A DNA stretch of 23,072 nt, taken from positions 1 to 23,072 of the IMG/VR virus record IMGVR_UViG_3300030388_001728. The stretch is one strand, 5' to 3'. Positions within the stretch are counted from its first letter, which is position 1. Every line of letters begins with the position of its first letter. Shown piece after piece: positions 21,924-23,072 of this stretch. The translations under genes and the position numbers were made by a program. The notes beneath the pieces are model-generated. The model was given only the letters and a program-made list of their open reading frames with translations. It ran no database searches and was not told where the DNA came from. The DNA comes from a virus.

Positions 21924-22123
21924 TAATTGGAACAAGTTGAACGACCACATGATGAACGACCATTTTTTTTTACTCCAATATTTCTATCATAATGTTTCCA
22001 ACCTATAATGCCTTCCTCTGCATCTTCGTGATGGACCTGTAAAAGCAAACCAAACCTAGTCTGCTTACAAAACAACCATAAAAATAAATCTGCTAAATAA
22101 TTAAAAATAAATCGATTTCTCAT
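21923..22123 (-). CDS. Small hypothetical protein, 66 aa
   Basis: AGGAG lies 6 bases before the ATG at 22123, and the start is one base after the ParB-like gene's stop, so the start is well supported. The product has an aromatic, hydrophobic first third (MRNRFIFNYLADLFLWLFC) that could be membrane-associated or a packed helix. It continues with LLQVHHEDAEEGIIGWKHYDR, in which His/Asp/Glu pairs (HHEDAEE) could bind a metal, and a Gly/Ser/Arg/Cys tail (GRSSCGRSTCSN). I do not recognise the family. It is coupled to the 68-residue gene by the one-base TAATG overlap. Confidence 0.62.
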   Translation of the reverse strand: MRNRFIFNYLADLFLWLFCKQTRFGLLLQVHHEDAEEGIIGWKHYDRNIGVKKNGRSSCGRSTCSN

Positions 22124-22124
22124 A

Positions 22125-22943
22125 CTATGCTCCTACTCTAAATAAAGCATCTGGTTCATTCCATCTGCTGTAAAAATCAACACGTCTATTCTTTAATTGG
22201 TTATAATTCATGACATCTTGAATACGTTTAAGATAATCCCCAACAGAACTACAGTCATATAGTTTATCCCTAACTTTTTCTAAATTAGAAATAAATCTTT
22301 TATGATTATAAGAGGGATCATTCATTACGCGGATCATTGCTTGAATAAAACTACGACGTTTAAAATTAGAATAATAAGGCTCTACATCATAAATTTGTTG
22401 TGCAAATTTTTTTCCTTTTTCTAAAGTTTCAATACGCATTTCTCCTTGAGTAAACCGGTCACGAAGTACTACTCTTCCTGCTAATCCTTTTGTTCGGCAA
22501 AATAAAAATAATACACTCCACATATCAAAGTCATATTTTTCTTTTAAATGATTATAAATCCCATACTCTGGATAACTTTCATCTTTTGCATTTTGTGTCA
22601 CATACAAATGTAACCAGTCTTCCATCTTCCATTGTCTTCTGGCTGCATTAAGTCCAATTAAAGAATTGATCATAGCTTTTTTTGATTTAGCATTTGGATC
22701 AACAACAAAATAAAAGTCAAGATCTAATTCATTGGCAATTTTTAAACGTGTTTGACCATCAATAAGTTCTCCTTTCATATTTACTGTTCCAGGAGACATC
22801 AACCAACCATGTTTTTCAATTGATTTTTTTAAAGATTCTAAACCTTTTATATCTCTGTTTTCTTCTATAATTGTAAATTGATTATAGTCTTTAGTGGAAT
22901 ATACATGTCCAACTGTTTTTGATTTTTTTATATTAAAAGTCAT
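22125..22943 (-). CDS. ParB/sulfiredoxin-fold nuclease- or partition-like protein
   Basis: I choose the ATG at 22943 (MTFNIKKSK) because AAGGAGG lies 6 bases upstream. The 20-codon longer frame would overlap the preceding gene and bury the ribosome site. The 272-residue product has a ParB/Srx-like N-terminal domain at residues about 20-85: QFTIIEENRDI (strand), a helix (GLESLKKSIEKHG), then GELIDGQTRLKIANEL, the 'DGQTRL' element typical of the family. The rest is helical, with RQWKMEDWLHLYV and PEYGIYNHLKEKYDF, possibly a helix-turn-helix, and ends with basic and aromatic residues. In phages such proteins act in regulation, DNA modification or cleavage, rather than partition. Which applies here is not decidable by eye. 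The gene leads the chain of small genes. Confidence 0.8.
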   Translation of the reverse strand: MTFNIKKSKTVGHVYSTKDYNQFTIIEENRDIKGLESLKKSIEKHGWLMSPGTVNMKGELIDGQTRLKIANELDLDFYFVVDPNAKSKKAMINSLIGLNAARRQWKMEDWLHLYVTQNAKDESYPEYGIYNHLKEKYDFDMWSVLFLFCRTKGLAGRVVLRDRFTQGEMRIETLEKGKKFAQQIYDVEPYYSNFKRRSFIQAMIRVMNDPSYNHKRFISNLEKVRDKLYDCSSVGDYLKRIQDVMNYNQLKNRRVDFYSRWNEPDALFRVGA

Positions 22944-22944
22944 C

Positions 22945-23072
22945 CTATGCCTCCTTGTGATAGTTTTTAATGAACTCATCAACTTTCCATTGATCGTAAT
23001 CAAATTCTTTATCGTCTACATGATCTTTTAAAGCTGATATAAGTAACGAGCCACGCGAACCGTGTTTCGTTG
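22945..23072 (-). CDS. C-terminal end of an unknown protein (partial)
   Basis: A - strand frame enters from the right edge and ends with TAG at 22945-22947, one base before the ParB-like start. The visible 41 residues read TKHGSRGSLLISALKDH and then an acidic, aromatic tail (DDKEFDYDQWKVDEFIKNYH). No domain can be named from this fragment. The ribosome site of the ParB-like gene lies within its last codons, so the two are co-transcribed. The beginning is outside the window. Confidence 0.55.
   Translation of the reverse strand, partial: TKHGSRGSLLISALKDHVDDKEFDYDQWKVDEFIKNYHKEA

Noticed and set aside
1-23072. tRNA genes, integrase/attachment sites, reverse transcriptase or diversity-generating repeats, toxin-antitoxin or restriction systems
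   Set aside because: Looked for by eye on both strands; no cloverleaf, recombinase motif, YxDD motif, variable/template repeat pair or modification-enzyme motif was found.

Overview
The window is about 23 kb of a compact, AT-rich tailed-phage genome. It is close-packed, with stop/start overlaps such as ATGA and TAATG at many junctions, small unknown genes, and no host-type metabolic genes. Several protein families here are ones I associate with uncultivated marine phages, particularly those of SAR11-like Alphaproteobacteria. That host and habitat assignment comes from remembered family resemblance and base composition, not from any search. No terminase, portal, capsid, integrase, RNA polymerase, tRNA or CRISPR array is visible, so the head-packaging genes presumably lie to the left of the window.

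Region 1 (1-11556, mostly + strand) is the late structural block. It starts with the tail end of a virion protein. Small structural or accessory genes follow (121-1386), then a two-gene island on the opposite strand (1383-2062). After a well-formed promoter at 2076-2104 come five large, low-complexity or Gly/Gln/Asn-rich proteins (2186-11354) that look like internal or ejected virion proteins. A 69-codon single-membrane-span plus coiled-coil gene, holin-like, ends the block. The 1084-residue gene carries a 45-bp tandem repeat whose motif recurs near its C terminus.

Region 2 (11560-18988, - strand) is the replication operon. Read leftwards from a promoter at 19001-19029 it holds: a conserved small protein, a coiled-coil phage protein, a possible ssDNA-binding protein, an archaeo-eukaryotic-type primase, a UvrD-like SF1 helicase, a DUF6378-like protein and a family A DNA polymerase with an intact 3'-5' exonuclease. 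A GC-rich nested hairpin sits between the possible ssDNA-binding gene and the primase gene, and the primase has no visible Shine-Dalgarno sequence. Downstream of polA a small gene has its own promoter, built on six TTATA pentamers.

Region 3 (19073-21223, + strand) is divergent from the replication operon. It encodes a SNF2-type SF2 helicase, a DnaJ-like zinc-ribbon protein, a small exported protein and, behind a strong-looking promoter at 20969-20997, a small CxxC protein.

Region 4 (21220-23072, - strand) is a chain of tiny overlapping genes behind a ParB/sulfiredoxin-fold protein. It includes a 45-residue ribbon-helix-helix candidate and a 37-residue membrane protein, and it converges on region 3.

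The genes suggest a lytic-type replication module (primase, Pol I, SF1 and SF2 helicases, a possible SSB) with no recognisable DnaB-type helicase in this window. I see no defence island or clearly new multi-gene system. The points most worth checking are the hairpin before the primase, the promoter made of overlapping -10 boxes, the repeat structure of the 1084-residue protein, the leucine at the Pol I 762-equivalent position, and the unannotated tiny genes.
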